Shown here: positions 55,025 through 64,000 of the stretch, piece after piece
Layout of the letters: the number at the start of each line of letters is the position of its first letter
Numbering within the stretch: the stretch's first letter is position 1
Assembly: GCA_036346205.1 (NCBI GenBank)
Contig: JARFJB010001979.1
Span: forward strand, 329,501-393,500
Direction of reading: 5' to 3'
DNA length: 64,000 nucleotides
Source: Vesta saturnalis
Taxonomy: Eukaryota > Arthropoda > Insecta > Coleoptera > Lampyridae
Notes under the pieces: generated by a model
The model's input: the letters and a program-made list of their open reading frames with translations, nothing else
Database searches by the model: none
What the model was told of the DNA's origin: nothing
Program-made: the position numbers and the translations under genes

Positions 55025-57770
55025 ATTAGGCCAATTATAATAATTTTAATACGATTATAGGTTCTGTGAAAACCTGAATGACCACCAATAAGATTGTCGT
55101 GAAATTCTTTCATAATGCTTGGTATATCATCTAGATTTGGAATTAATATTTCATTATGACAAATTGTTAAATTAATAAAAGAATCATAAAATACATATTG
55201 TATCATTAATTTTATCTTGTTCCAATTTAATTGATCAAGACCACATCCTAATTTAGGAATTGACAAGGAGGATATGTTCTCATATAAAAGCTTATGTTTT
55301 AAATTAACTAAACATTGAAATAGATCAGGATATTGAGTTTTATCCCAAAAATTTTGTTTTGTAATTAAATGGAATATTTTGAAATTTTTATATTTTGATT
55401 CTAATATATCAAATAAGTGTGTATCGGTATTTAGTAACTCAGAATAATTATCTATTATATTATGTATTTCCAAAGCTAATCCTGCAGACATTTCTTTATC
55501 ATTACTAATGCAATGAGCAATATTATCTTTTACTTTTACAATATTTTGTTCAACTTCTTTTATATTTTCCACAGATTTGATATTATTTAAGTAATGTTGT
55601 TTAATAAAATCATCGTACGTAAGTGGATTAGGATTTGAAGAAATAGGTAATGATTGAATTTCAGTTACAGTACGAGATAGTGCGTCTGCATTACAATTTA
55701 ATTTTCCTTGTTTATGTACAATTTCATAATTGTATTCTTCCAATTTTAATCTCCATCTAGCACGTAGAGGATCTCTTGCATTAACAAGCCAAACTAAAGG
55801 TTTGTGATCGGTTATTAATTTAAATTCTCTTCCATAAATATATGGTCTGAAATGATTAACAGCCCAAACAATAGCAAGTAATTCTTTATCAATAGTGGAA
55901 TAATTTTGTTCAGCCTTGTTAAGAGTACGTGATGCATATGCTATAGGCAAATCTTTACCAATAGGACCTTGAGAAAGTACAGCGCCTATTGCAAAATTAG
56001 AAGCATCTGTAGTTACATTAAATGGAATTTCAAAATTTGGATATTGTAAAATAGGTTTTGTAACTAACTGTTGCTTTAGTATTTCAAATGATTCTTGTTG
56101 ATCATGAGACCAATAAAAAGTAGTATCCTTTTTTAATAATTTTGTAAGGGGTTGTGAGATTTTGGAAAAATTTTCAATGAATTTCCTATAATACCCAACC
56201 AAACCAAGAAACGATTTAATATCTTTTGGATTTTTTTGGAATTGGATAATTAACAATTGAATTAACCTTTTCTGGATTTGGTTTAACACCATGACTAGAA
56301 ATTATATGACCAAGGTAGACCACTTCTTTGCGCATAAATTCGCATTTGTCTGGTTGTAACTTGAGATTGTGTTCGTTTAATCTTTCAAATATTTGTTTTA
56401 ATTTTCTGCAATGATCTTCAATAGAACTAGCATAAATTACGATATCGTCTAGATATACAAAACATTTAACACCTTGTAGACCTACTAATACATTATTCAT
56501 TAGCCTTTGAAATGTAGCAGGTGCGTTTTTTAAACCAAAAGGCATTCTTTCAAATTGGTAATGTCCTAATGGAGTTGAAAAAGCAGTTTTATCTCCATCT
56601 TTGGATGATATGGGAATTTGGTGAAAACCTGATGCGAGATCTAATGTTGTGAAATATACTGAGTGACCTAGCTGATCTAAAATATCTGTAATATTAGGAA
56701 GAGGATAAGCATCGCCCACTGTGACATCATTCAGTTTGCGGTAATCAATAACTATTCGCCATTTCCTTTTGCCCGATGCGTCAGTTTTTTTCGGTACAAC
56801 CCACACTGGAGAAGACCAAGGACTACATGACGGTTTAATGATTTTTTGTTCAAGCATTTTTTTTTATTTGTAAATTTACTTCTTCTTTATGAACTTCGGG
56901 ATAACGATAGCTTTTTGTAAAGATAGGAGTTTGAGATGTAACTGGAATTTCATGTTTGATTGAATTTGTTATCGTTAATTTATCACCTTCTAAATGAAAA
57001 ATATGATTAAATTTATAACAGAGATCTAGAAGAGAAGATTTTTCTTCAGAATTTAAATGTTCAGAACGAATATTTTCTCTCAGTTTTTTATTCCTAGAGG
57101 AATCCAGTAAAGTCTGAGAATTGTTATCAGTAATAATGTCATAATTATAAATAGGTGATAAAGTTAAGGCTAATTGTTCAATTTTTACAGATTTTTCAGT
57201 TGTATTAAGTATAGAAGTTATTGCTTTATTATTTTCTACTTTGACTGATGACTTGCAAAGAAATACGCCATCAAGTATGTGAACATCTGGGATAAGACCT
57301 TGTTCCACTTCAGGATTTTGTACATCAATTTCTATAAAGATTTCTGATCTTGGAGGAATTACGAGGAGAGTATTCTCATTTTTTAATTTAAAATATAGTG
57401 GCAAACAAATGTTTGAAAATTTTAATAAGTTTGATTCAAAATCTACTTTTGCACACACAATTTTTAAAAAATCATTTCCTAATAATCCATCAAAAGGAAC
57501 GTTTGTATTTGGAGGAATGACATGAAATTTATGATTAATTATTTGATAATCACATTTTATTGGAATTGTAACAGTTCCCAATGTCGAGATTGGATTTTCT
57601 GTTATATCTAAACCTTTTAATTTGATTGAATGATCTGAATAAATTAATGCGTTACCTTGAATTGATTCAATTTTTATTAATGAAATATCTGCACCAGTAT
57701 CTAGCAGAAGATTTAAAGAATTATTTTTATTTGAAGAATTAGGACTAGTTATCGATATATATGCTGTTGT
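55021..57770 (-). pseudogene. Errantivirus protease, reverse transcriptase and RNase H, frameshifted
   Basis: The protease site LLLDTGADIS is at about 57690, upstream of the first Met, and the frame continues through 57581-56850 with LLGNDFL. A shift at a run of T near 56860 leads to 56857-56216: RT motifs KRKWRIVIDYRKLN, YFTTLDLASGFHQI and FVYLDDIVIYAS (catalytic YLDD). A second shift near 56250 leads to 56292-55021: GLVGYYRKFI, RNase H with VTTDASNFAIGAVLS, Glu in DKELLAIVWAV and ITDHKPLVW, then a linker and the start of the integrase zinc domain. All catalytic boxes are present; only reading frames are broken. Confidence 0.92.
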
Positions 57771-57778
57771 TGTATCAC

Positions 57779-58774
57779 TTATAGAGAAAATGCTGCCTTG
57801 ATAAGATTGACTTCCCTCGGATTGGCAGTTGTTTCCAAAGGAGTTTGGGAGTTTAAAGAAACTGAAGCTTGATTATTGATTAATGGTGAGGTTAATTGGG
57901 TATTTGGATTTGTAGATGATTTATTTTCTTGTTCTTTTTTCCATATTAATTTTCTACAGTCTTTTATATCATGATTAAGTTTTTTGCAATAACGGCAAAA
58001 TAATTGTGAAGGTGGATTAAGTGGTTTAGAAATTTTGTTAATATTAAAATGTTTAGGTTCATTAAAAAATTGATTTTCATTATGTTTAGGATTAATTGAT
58101 TGGTTTAATTTTTTATAACAATTAGTTGTTGAATGATTAGATTTTTTACAAAAATTACAAAAACTAGATTTCTTTAAAAGTTGATAGTGAGAATTGTTTA
58201 CTTTATTTTCATTTTCTATTTTTAAGCAAAAATGTGACGCTTCTTGATAATTCTTAAATTCCTTTATTGATAACAATTGTTTATAGATTGGTATTACACC
58301 AGATAAAAATGATCTTAAACAAATATTATCTTTCATTTGTAAAAGTCCTGGTAATGCAGCGGAATCTGTTTTTCAAAGTTAATTGCTTTTATAAACTTTG
58401 AATCTAGTATATCTAATCGTAAAGTAAAATCCATAATACTTTCTGTTGAAAATTGTTTTAAGGTCTGCGATTCTAAAATTAATTCATCAATTGTTTGTCT
58501 TGGACAAAAACTTTCTAAGAGGAAATTCTTTAATTGTGACCATGAACTAATAATTTTTGTGGATATAATCATTTTTGCCCTACCAGTCAATTGTTTTTTG
58601 CGTAAGCCAATAAGAGAGGTTTTGATTTTCAGAAGCTAAATCAAAAGCTGAGTCAGTATTAATTATGAATTCATTTAATTTATTAATAGAACCGTCATAT
58701 TTGTCAATCCATTGAAACAAAGTGGTAACTTTATATTCCTCAATTAAATCAGATTGGTTAGTTGACGTAGCCAT
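57779..58774 (-). pseudogene. Errantivirus Gag, frameshifted
   Basis: Begins at 58774 (MATSTNQSDLIEEYKVTTLF). Frames 58774-58580, 58590-58333 and 58336-57779 overlap by a few bases, showing two shifts. Together they give a Gag of about 330 residues with a capsid-like helical region and, at the end, two zinc knuckles (CNFCKKSNHSTTNC and CRYCKKLNHDIKDC). The protease frame starts in another phase right after the Gag stop, compatible with a frameshift-type gag-pol junction. Confidence 0.85.
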
Positions 58775-59077
58775 TGTAAAAATATAAATACGTAAAAGTT
58801 ACAAAATTATATGAGTTGCAATTTTAAATGTGCAAAATATATTAACAATAGTACTTACAATCAAATTAGCTTCATGCCGAACATGATATTCTCTTCCGTG
58901 AATTCTTCAATTTAAGCAGTGTACTTGGAGTTGTATTCGTACAAGTAATTTGAAACACAGGGTTTTCCTTCCTTGATTAATCGAAAACAATCTTGATTTT
59001 TTCTTCTTAAACCATAAAATGGACCACCAGAATAATTTGAATTAGGTTAATAAAATCTTCACCTATTCGTTTCTTCT

Positions 59078-59096
59078 TAATGTTGACACCAATTTT
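59078..59096 (-). promoter_or_regulatory. Errantivirus primer-binding site candidate
   Basis: On the minus strand, five bases after the 5' LTR, TGGTGTCAACATT begins with the TGG that pairs with a tRNA CCA end. TGGTGTCA would suit a Leu-type tRNA acceptor, but I cannot confirm the isoacceptor. Confidence 0.5.
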
Positions 59097-59473
59097 TGTT
59101 AAGTACCCTTTTATTTGAAAACACGTAAGAAGATTATTCTAACACTAACTTTATTTGTAAGTATATAAATTTTTACAAAAGATGTATTACATTATTTAAT
59201 TGTACTGTTTTTAAAATGTGAATCAAGAATTAATTATCTTATATCTAACTTTGTACTAATATATATACAATTTTATATCAGTGAAATTTGTACTTAAATA
59301 TACACATATCTGTTTATTCTGTATTGTTAGAAAAGTGTGATAAAGCTGTAACAAGTTAACATTTCAAAGTGGTAATATTTACTTTCCTTGAAGAATTAAT
59401 AATATAATTAAATTGAGAAAACACTTTTTGAATAATTGCATTATCTTTTGTAAATATGATAAAGCACATAACA
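59097..59473 (-). repeat. Errantivirus 5' LTR
   Basis: 377 bp, the upstream LTR in the element's own orientation. Flanked by AATG at 59474-59477. Confidence 0.93.
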
Positions 59474-59477
59474 AATG

Positions 59478-60109
59478 TACCTAAATGTAGCAATAAAAGG
59501 CAGTATTTAAAATACCGCCTTAGACCTTTTTCTTCTTAAATTTTATGCTAATATTCTTTTTGTTAAGAAAGCAAACAAATCTCTCTTTTTCTCACCAAAA
59601 CCACTCTTTACCCGCTACTAAAGGTTGCCGACACAACCGTTAACTCTTATTAGCAAAATCCGTATTAAAGTAACATCTGGGATACTTATAAAGGTTAAAG
59701 TGTCGAATTCTAGATTTGTGTAAATTTTTTTTTCATACTTTAAAAACGTAGATTAAGAATTAAACTCTACAAACATAAATGGTACAAATAGTTATAAAGC
59801 AGCAGACAATCCCTGAAATTGTTTACTTTATTCAACCTGTTTATCAATTGGTGTGTCCTGAACCTGAAGGATGCCCAACTGCAATTGAAAGCCCCATAAA
59901 TATGGTAAAATGCAAAATTTTATAATCCTAACTCTATCCAAGTGTACCACGAGTAAACAGTTACACACTAAATTCAATTAATGCATTCCTTATAATTAAT
60001 TAAACATTGCCACATGTAGCATGCATCATATGAAACACCTTTTATTAACTAATTTATGCAAAATTTGACGTTGACGAAAAAAATATGTGGTGTGAAAGAA
60101 CACCAGAAA
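59478..60109. other. Foldback internal segment next to the right arm
   Basis: No gene. A near-perfect palindrome (AAGGCAGTATTT with AAATACCGCCTT) lies at about 59493-59518. The rest is AT-rich. Confidence 0.4.
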
Positions 60110-60710
60110 CTATTTGGAGGTGTATTTTAGTCTACGAGACTGGTCCTAACTCATTCTGATTTTTAAAGAACGTAGCACGAATTATTCCTTAATTTTAAAA
60201 GCAATTTTCAAGTTGGGATTTCATCGTGTTCATTGCAAAATTAATTATTTTTGGGTTCGGGGGTGTATTTCTACCCTTCGGACTGGGCCCAACTCATTCT
60301 GATTTTTAGAGAACGTAGCACGAATTATTCCTTAATTTTAAAAGCAATTTTCAAGTTGGGATCTCATCGTGTTCATTGCAAAATTAATTATTTTTGGGTT
60401 CGGGGGTGTATTTCTACCCTTGGGACTAGTCCTAACTCATTCCGATTTTTAGAGAACGTAGCACGAATTATTCCTTAATTTTAAAAGCAATTTTCAAGTT
60501 GGGATCTCATCCTGTTCATTGTAAAATTAATTATTTTTGGGTTCGGGGGTGTATTTCTACCCTTCAGACTGGTCCTAACTCATTCTGATTTTTAGAGAAC
60601 GTAGCACGAATTATTCCTTAATTTTAAAAGCAATTTTCAAGTTGGGATCTCATCGTGTTCATTGCAAAATTAATTATTTTTTGGTTCGGGGGTGTATTTC
60701 TGTCCATCAC
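60110..60710 (-). repeat. Foldback right-arm tandem units (inverted)
   Basis: About four 143-bp units in inverse orientation to 37816-40310 (CCTAACTC or CCAACTC at about 60147, 60289, 60431 and 60574). Compared with about 21 units in the left arm, this arm is much shorter. The unit next to the internal segment is partial. Confidence 0.92.
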
Positions 60711-61197
60711 ACTGGTCCTTATGGTATTAAAGCTCCCACAGCAAGTTTTAAATCATTCCGAATTTTAAAAAGAGTGGTATACATTATTGTTACGTTTTAA
60801 AAGTTATTTTTAGGGTGGAATGTTATCGTTTCTTTATCGTGCACATAATTATTTTATCCAACAGGGATAAATTTGAGCCCCTCAGATGAGTCGCACCTTA
60901 ATCTGTTTTTTCGAGAATGTGATATGAATTATTGTTGATTTTTAGAAGATTTTTTTATTGAATATCATTGTGTTGACTAGAAAATTACTCAATTTATGTA
61001 TCGAGGGTGGATTTTACTGCTTCGAGCTGTACAAATAGGAAATACTATTGGTTTGTAATATTCGTAAATTATAAATATATTCGAACAACATTATTATTAT
61101 ATACGCATGATTTAGTTGAATAGTACGCCACTGATATCACTGATCGGGTATTTTCGGTTTTTTTACTGCTAAAAGTTACTGCCAACTTCACGGTGGT
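60711..61197 (-). repeat. Foldback right-arm tip (inverted, diverged units)
   Basis: Inverse of 26104-26500, including AAATTTGAGCCCCTCAGATG, TCGAGGGTGGATTTTACTGC and GCCAACTTCACGGTGGT at the very end. An extra ~50 bp near 61090-61150 is absent from the left tip. Confidence 0.9.
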
Positions 61198-61198
61198 A

Positions 61199-61626
61199 TA
61201 CACTTTGCACTGTCTGTATGGATAAAATTTGTCTTAGATTTTTTTCGAATGTTATGTATATTAGGATATTTAAAAATTTGAAATAGTATGTGTAGAAGTA
61301 GAATCTTAGATTAAAACGTTGTTACCGGGAATTTTTATTCTGAAGTTTGTTATCGCAGCTTCGTCAACAGGAATCGAATTTCGTTTGGGATAAAGAGAGT
61401 TTTAAGAAACATAATGTGTCGGTTTAAATGCGTTTGTGTTATCGTAGTTGATAACGAAAAGGTGCAGCCGCGTTTATACAGTTCTGCATTTTTTCAAGTT
61501 TGCCAGTTAATTTATGCATTGAGTTGTTAGTTGCAAAGTTATAGAAAATTTGTTTCAGTTACACCAACAGAGCCTTATTGAAAAACAGGATATGTGTGAC
61601 TCAATTCGCGGTAGCTAGACTTTTTT
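61199..61626 (+). repeat. Direct repeat A, right copy
   Basis: Same orientation as 25762-26103 and about 97 percent identical over the shared ~320 bp, with a ~90-bp segment (61514-61600) missing from the left copy. It starts immediately after the right arm and ends at GGTAGCTAGACTTTTTT. Confidence 0.85.
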
Positions 61627-61894
61627 CTGGGAACTGTCTATTATGCAATTCTAGTATGGAAGATTTTTATGTGCCGCCGATTAAGAAGATGACGTGATTT
61701 TAGGGTGGGTAAGACGTTGGTCTTTCTTTTAGTTAGTTAAAGTTGGGCTGTAGTGCTGACCTGGTCATCGTTCTCGCTTAATTTATGGTCTGTTTCCGCT
61801 CATATTTGTCAAGACCTGTCAGTTGTTAACTTTATATTCTCTGCGTAATATTGTATTCTTTACAATGGTTGAAAATACAAATTATTAACATTTT

Positions 61895-63010
61895 GAAAAA
61901 TATGACATGTTAGAGACATATTATATAGAGAGCAATGAAATCTCCCGTAAGGTTTCCCAACTGTATTTCAAACGGTTAGTTTGAATACTTATTTATCTTT
62001 TGAGGGATTTATTTTTTATTTAAATATCATTTGGATTTATAGATATCCAGAAAGAAGGCAACCTTGTCTTTTAATGTTTTCTCGAATAAAAAAAAAATTG
62101 GTAGAACATGGATCATTTATCCAACCCCGACCAAAAAGTATAATAAGGAAAATCGCGATACGGATGAAGTCAACGTTTTAGCATGTATAGAGGCAACGCC
62201 TTCACAATCATGCAGAGTTCTACAGCAGAAGATTGGTGTTCCCAAGACTCGGGTTCAAAGAATATTGACCAAATATAAATGTAAGCCATACAAGATTAAA
62301 ATTGTTCACCATTTGCATCCTGGGGATGCACAACGTCGTTTACTGTTTTGCAACTGGTATTTGGAACAAATTCGTATTGGTAATAACTTTGCTAGATTTA
62401 TAATATGGTCCAACGAGACTTACTTTTCGAGTGCAGGTATTTTCAACAGGCATAATACTAGGCATTGGTCCCAAGAAAATCAACATGTGCCATTCAAAAG
62501 AGAGCAACAGGGTCGATTTAGATTTAGCGTAGCTTGTTTTATTTTGGGGCAACAAACAGAATACAGAATTTATGAAGGCAGTCTTACAGGGAACAGATGT
62601 CTTGAAATTTTGCAAGATGTTATGCCTATGTTACTAGACAATGTTCCTTTAGTTTATCTTAACAGGGTACATTTCCAACAGGTTGGCGCGCCCGCACATA
62701 ATTCTGTAATTGTTTGACCTTTTTTAGACAATTATTACCCGCAAAAGTGGATCGGTACTCATGGATCAATTATATGGCCTCCACGGTCACCTGACCTATC
62801 CATGTTAGACTTTTTCTTATGGGGCTATTTGCAGAATAAGGTTTATAGTACCCGTCATCAAACAATAGATGAGCTACCTAATTCCACCAATGCGGCATTT
62901 CAAAACTTGCTAAGACGTTCTATAATTATTTTAAATGCTTTAAAAAGATTAACCACTGCATGTCAACATTGCGTTCGGTAAAATGGCACCCATTTTGAGC
63001 AGTTCTTTTA
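61895..63010 (+). pseudogene. Mariner-like transposase pseudogene with substituted catalytic residues
   Basis: The N-terminus appears near 61895 (MLETYYIESNEISRKVSQLY), then after a short inserted stretch RYPERRQPCLLMFSRIKKKL and EHGSFIQPRPK (to ~62140). A shift leads to 62140-62717: DTDEVNVLACIEATPSQSCR, the HTH region, then the first acidic block as IWSNETYFSSAGIF, where relatives have Asp, and the second as FQQVGAPAHNS, where relatives have Asp. A stop at 62715 is followed by WIGTHGSIIWPPRSPDLSML and DFFLWGYLQNKVY, so the third Asp survives, then GTHFEQFF near the end. Two lost Asp residues, a stop and a shift mean it is inactive. Confidence 0.85.
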
Positions 63011-63296
63011 AGGTGTCAATCTATTAAGGGGTTACTATCAAGTTAATATTATGTTCAGTTTTTCAGTTTTCGTCTGCCTTAAAATTGATTTAGCTTTTTT
63101 TAAATTTCTGTGTTTGTAATATCCTAATATAATTAAGTTACGACCTAGTAATTCTAATGCTATATAATATGTACACACTATGTTATTACGCAGATTTTGT
63201 GAAATTGTAGATTTTAGATTTATTATTTAAAATACACATCATGTATTATATATTTTTGTAAAGCTTAAAAAATTTCCAATAAAATGCAAGAAAAAT

Positions 63297-64000
63297 ATAC
63301 AGGGTGTTCCGTTAAAAAAACAATAAGCTTTATTTATAGCTAAAAATTGACAGCTTACAGCAAAAATACGACTACGTCACTAGATTCTACGTAAAAAAAC
63401 TATGAGAACCAATACATTAAAGGATAACCGAGATACAAGGAGGGTCCCAAAATGCAATATTTCCAGTTTCGCCCTGTATCTCAGAAATGTAGCGGACTAT
63501 GAAAGTTTTGTTTATAACAGCGTTCTTCTCACAAAAAGGTAGCACGATATTGTGAAAACCTCAACTCTGTATCTTTACTCGTAAGTAAGATACCCCGAAA
63601 CATCATCGAAAATGGGCGCACTGTACTTGGTCATACCACAACATGATCCACAATTAGTCCTTTCGTTCTATGGATTGCACTAGTAAGCCAATAAAAAGTT
63701 GCATCCAACAAAAATTTGCATGTACTAGAACCAAATCTAAGTTGTGTGTAACATTTTACACAACGGTCAATTTTGCAATAATCTATACCGATTGTTCAAA
63801 TCACAGGAGCGTAAAAATTTGTCCTATACTCATAAGATGTTTTATGAAAGACAAGGGCATTCAATGAAAACTTTTGGAAGTTCAAGATCTTTCAGGTGAG
63901 ACTTCAGACATCCTATCGGAATATATATTAAAACAGTTGACAAATACGAATTAACAACAAAAGTAATGGCAATTGCGCTGACTACACAAATTGCAATTTC
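63297..64000 (+). mobile_element. Start of another long-TIR mariner-like element, cut by the window edge
   Basis: ATACAGGGTGTTCCGTTAAA at 63297 has the TA plus CAGGGTGTTCC tip of such elements and is oriented as a left end, so it cannot be the right end of the transposase remnant to its left. The following sequence (for example TTTCGCCCTGTATCTCAGAA near 63465) is non-coding, as in long TIRs. The frame at 63670-63867 has no recognised motif. Confidence 0.6.

Larger units (their letters stand above)
51699..59473 (-). mobile_element. Ty3/Gypsy errantivirus-like element with env
   Basis: Two 377-bp LTRs (51699-52075, 59097-59473) start TGTTAAGTACCC and end ACATAACA on the plus strand and differ at roughly 4-5 percent of positions. 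Flanking AATG on both sides (51695-51698, 59474-59477) is a 4-bp duplication typical of errantiviruses. Minus-strand order is gag, protease-RT-RNase H, integrase, env. The primer-site candidate TGGTGTCAAC lies five bases from the 5' LTR. Gag, pol and env each carry small frameshifts, mostly at homopolymer runs, so the copy is defective. It is inserted in the 5' region of the Foldback element. Confidence 0.94.
26104..61197 (-). mobile_element. Foldback/MULE-NOF-like element with tandem-repeat inverted arms, carrying nested insertions
   Basis: The outer tips are exact inverses (left ACCACCGTGAAGTTGGCAGT, right the complement ending 61197) and continue as long inverted arms. The tip zone of ~400 bp consists of highly diverged units; further inward come regular ~143-bp tandem units. 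The left arm runs to about 40310 (with a hAT inserted) and the right arm from about 60110. Between the arms lies one minus-strand gene remnant (46682-51212) with a transposase-like core. Long TIRs made of tandem units that decay outward are the hallmark of Foldback elements, which are placed in the MULE-NOF group. Subtracting the hAT at 27051, the hAT at 41150 and the errantivirus leaves about 12 kb. The superfamily is inference; the architecture is visible. Confidence 0.7.

Noticed and set aside
26104..61197. Polinton/Maverick or large DNA-virus-like element as explanation for the 35-kb inverted-repeat unit
   Set aside because: No polymerase B, packaging ATPase, capsid or retroviral-type integrase of that group is present; the retroviral genes inside belong to separate LTR elements with their own TSDs.
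1..64000. tRNA, rRNA, CRISPR array or bacterial-type operon
   Set aside because: None was recognisable on either strand; repeats present are satellites or transposon ends, and genes show eukaryotic splice signals.

Overview
The window looks like a stretch of insect (at least arthropod) nuclear heterochromatin. It is AT-rich, has no recognisable single-copy host gene, and is packed with mobile elements typical of insects: mariner and related long-TIR elements, hAT (DUF4371 type), Crypton, THAP/P-type, Penelope-like, BEL/Pao, an env-bearing Ty3/Gypsy errantivirus, and satellite-like arrays. I saw no rRNA, tRNA or CRISPR. Almost every coding region is a transposase, recombinase or polyprotein, and most carry frameshifts or stops.

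Layout, 1-25.6 kb. A tandem array of a ~160-bp unit with four-unit higher-order structure (about 187-1833) is followed by a decayed hAT fragment (2079-2882). From 3611 to 25611 the ends match hAT ends and are flanked by an exact 8-bp duplication (ATAACATT), so about 22 kb can be read as one old hAT carrying nested insertions. Inside it lies a Crypton tyrosine-recombinase gene on the minus strand, cut by three TA-targeting elements: a mariner at 5581-6722, a long-TIR element at 6870-9124 and a second one at 9506-13664. The last of these carries a P/THAP element with perfect TIRs (11206-13292). Then comes a second THAP/P-type transposase gene in pieces (14258-22880), interrupted by a Penelope-like element with a hammerhead-like core, two small hAT-like MITEs, a fragment of an unknown protein and a GC-richer degenerate repeat. 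A remnant hAT dimerisation domain lies near 25 kb.

Layout, 25.6-61.6 kb. This is the most striking object. A pair of long inverted arms, built of ~143-bp tandem units that decay toward the tips, runs 26104-40310 and (inverted) 60110-61197. They enclose a minus-strand gene remnant (46682-51212) encoding a transposase-like core, a PHD finger, a YqaJ nuclease and a Ulp1/C48-like protease. I read it as a Foldback/MULE-NOF-like element, originally about 12 kb. It was later hit by a hAT (27051-37815, TSD CTTTTAAA) that itself contains a BEL/Pao retrotransposon (28817-34910), by another hAT (41150-45554, TSD GGCAAGTG), and by an errantivirus (51699-59473, TSD AATG). A ~330-430-bp direct repeat abuts both outer ends of the inverted arms.

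Layout, 61.6-64 kb. A mariner-like transposase pseudogene (61895-63010) has lost catalytic residues, and the long TIR of a further element starts near 63297 and leaves the window.

The genes do not form a host pathway. Their relationships are those of nested parasites, and the target-site duplications allow much of the insertion order to be read directly.
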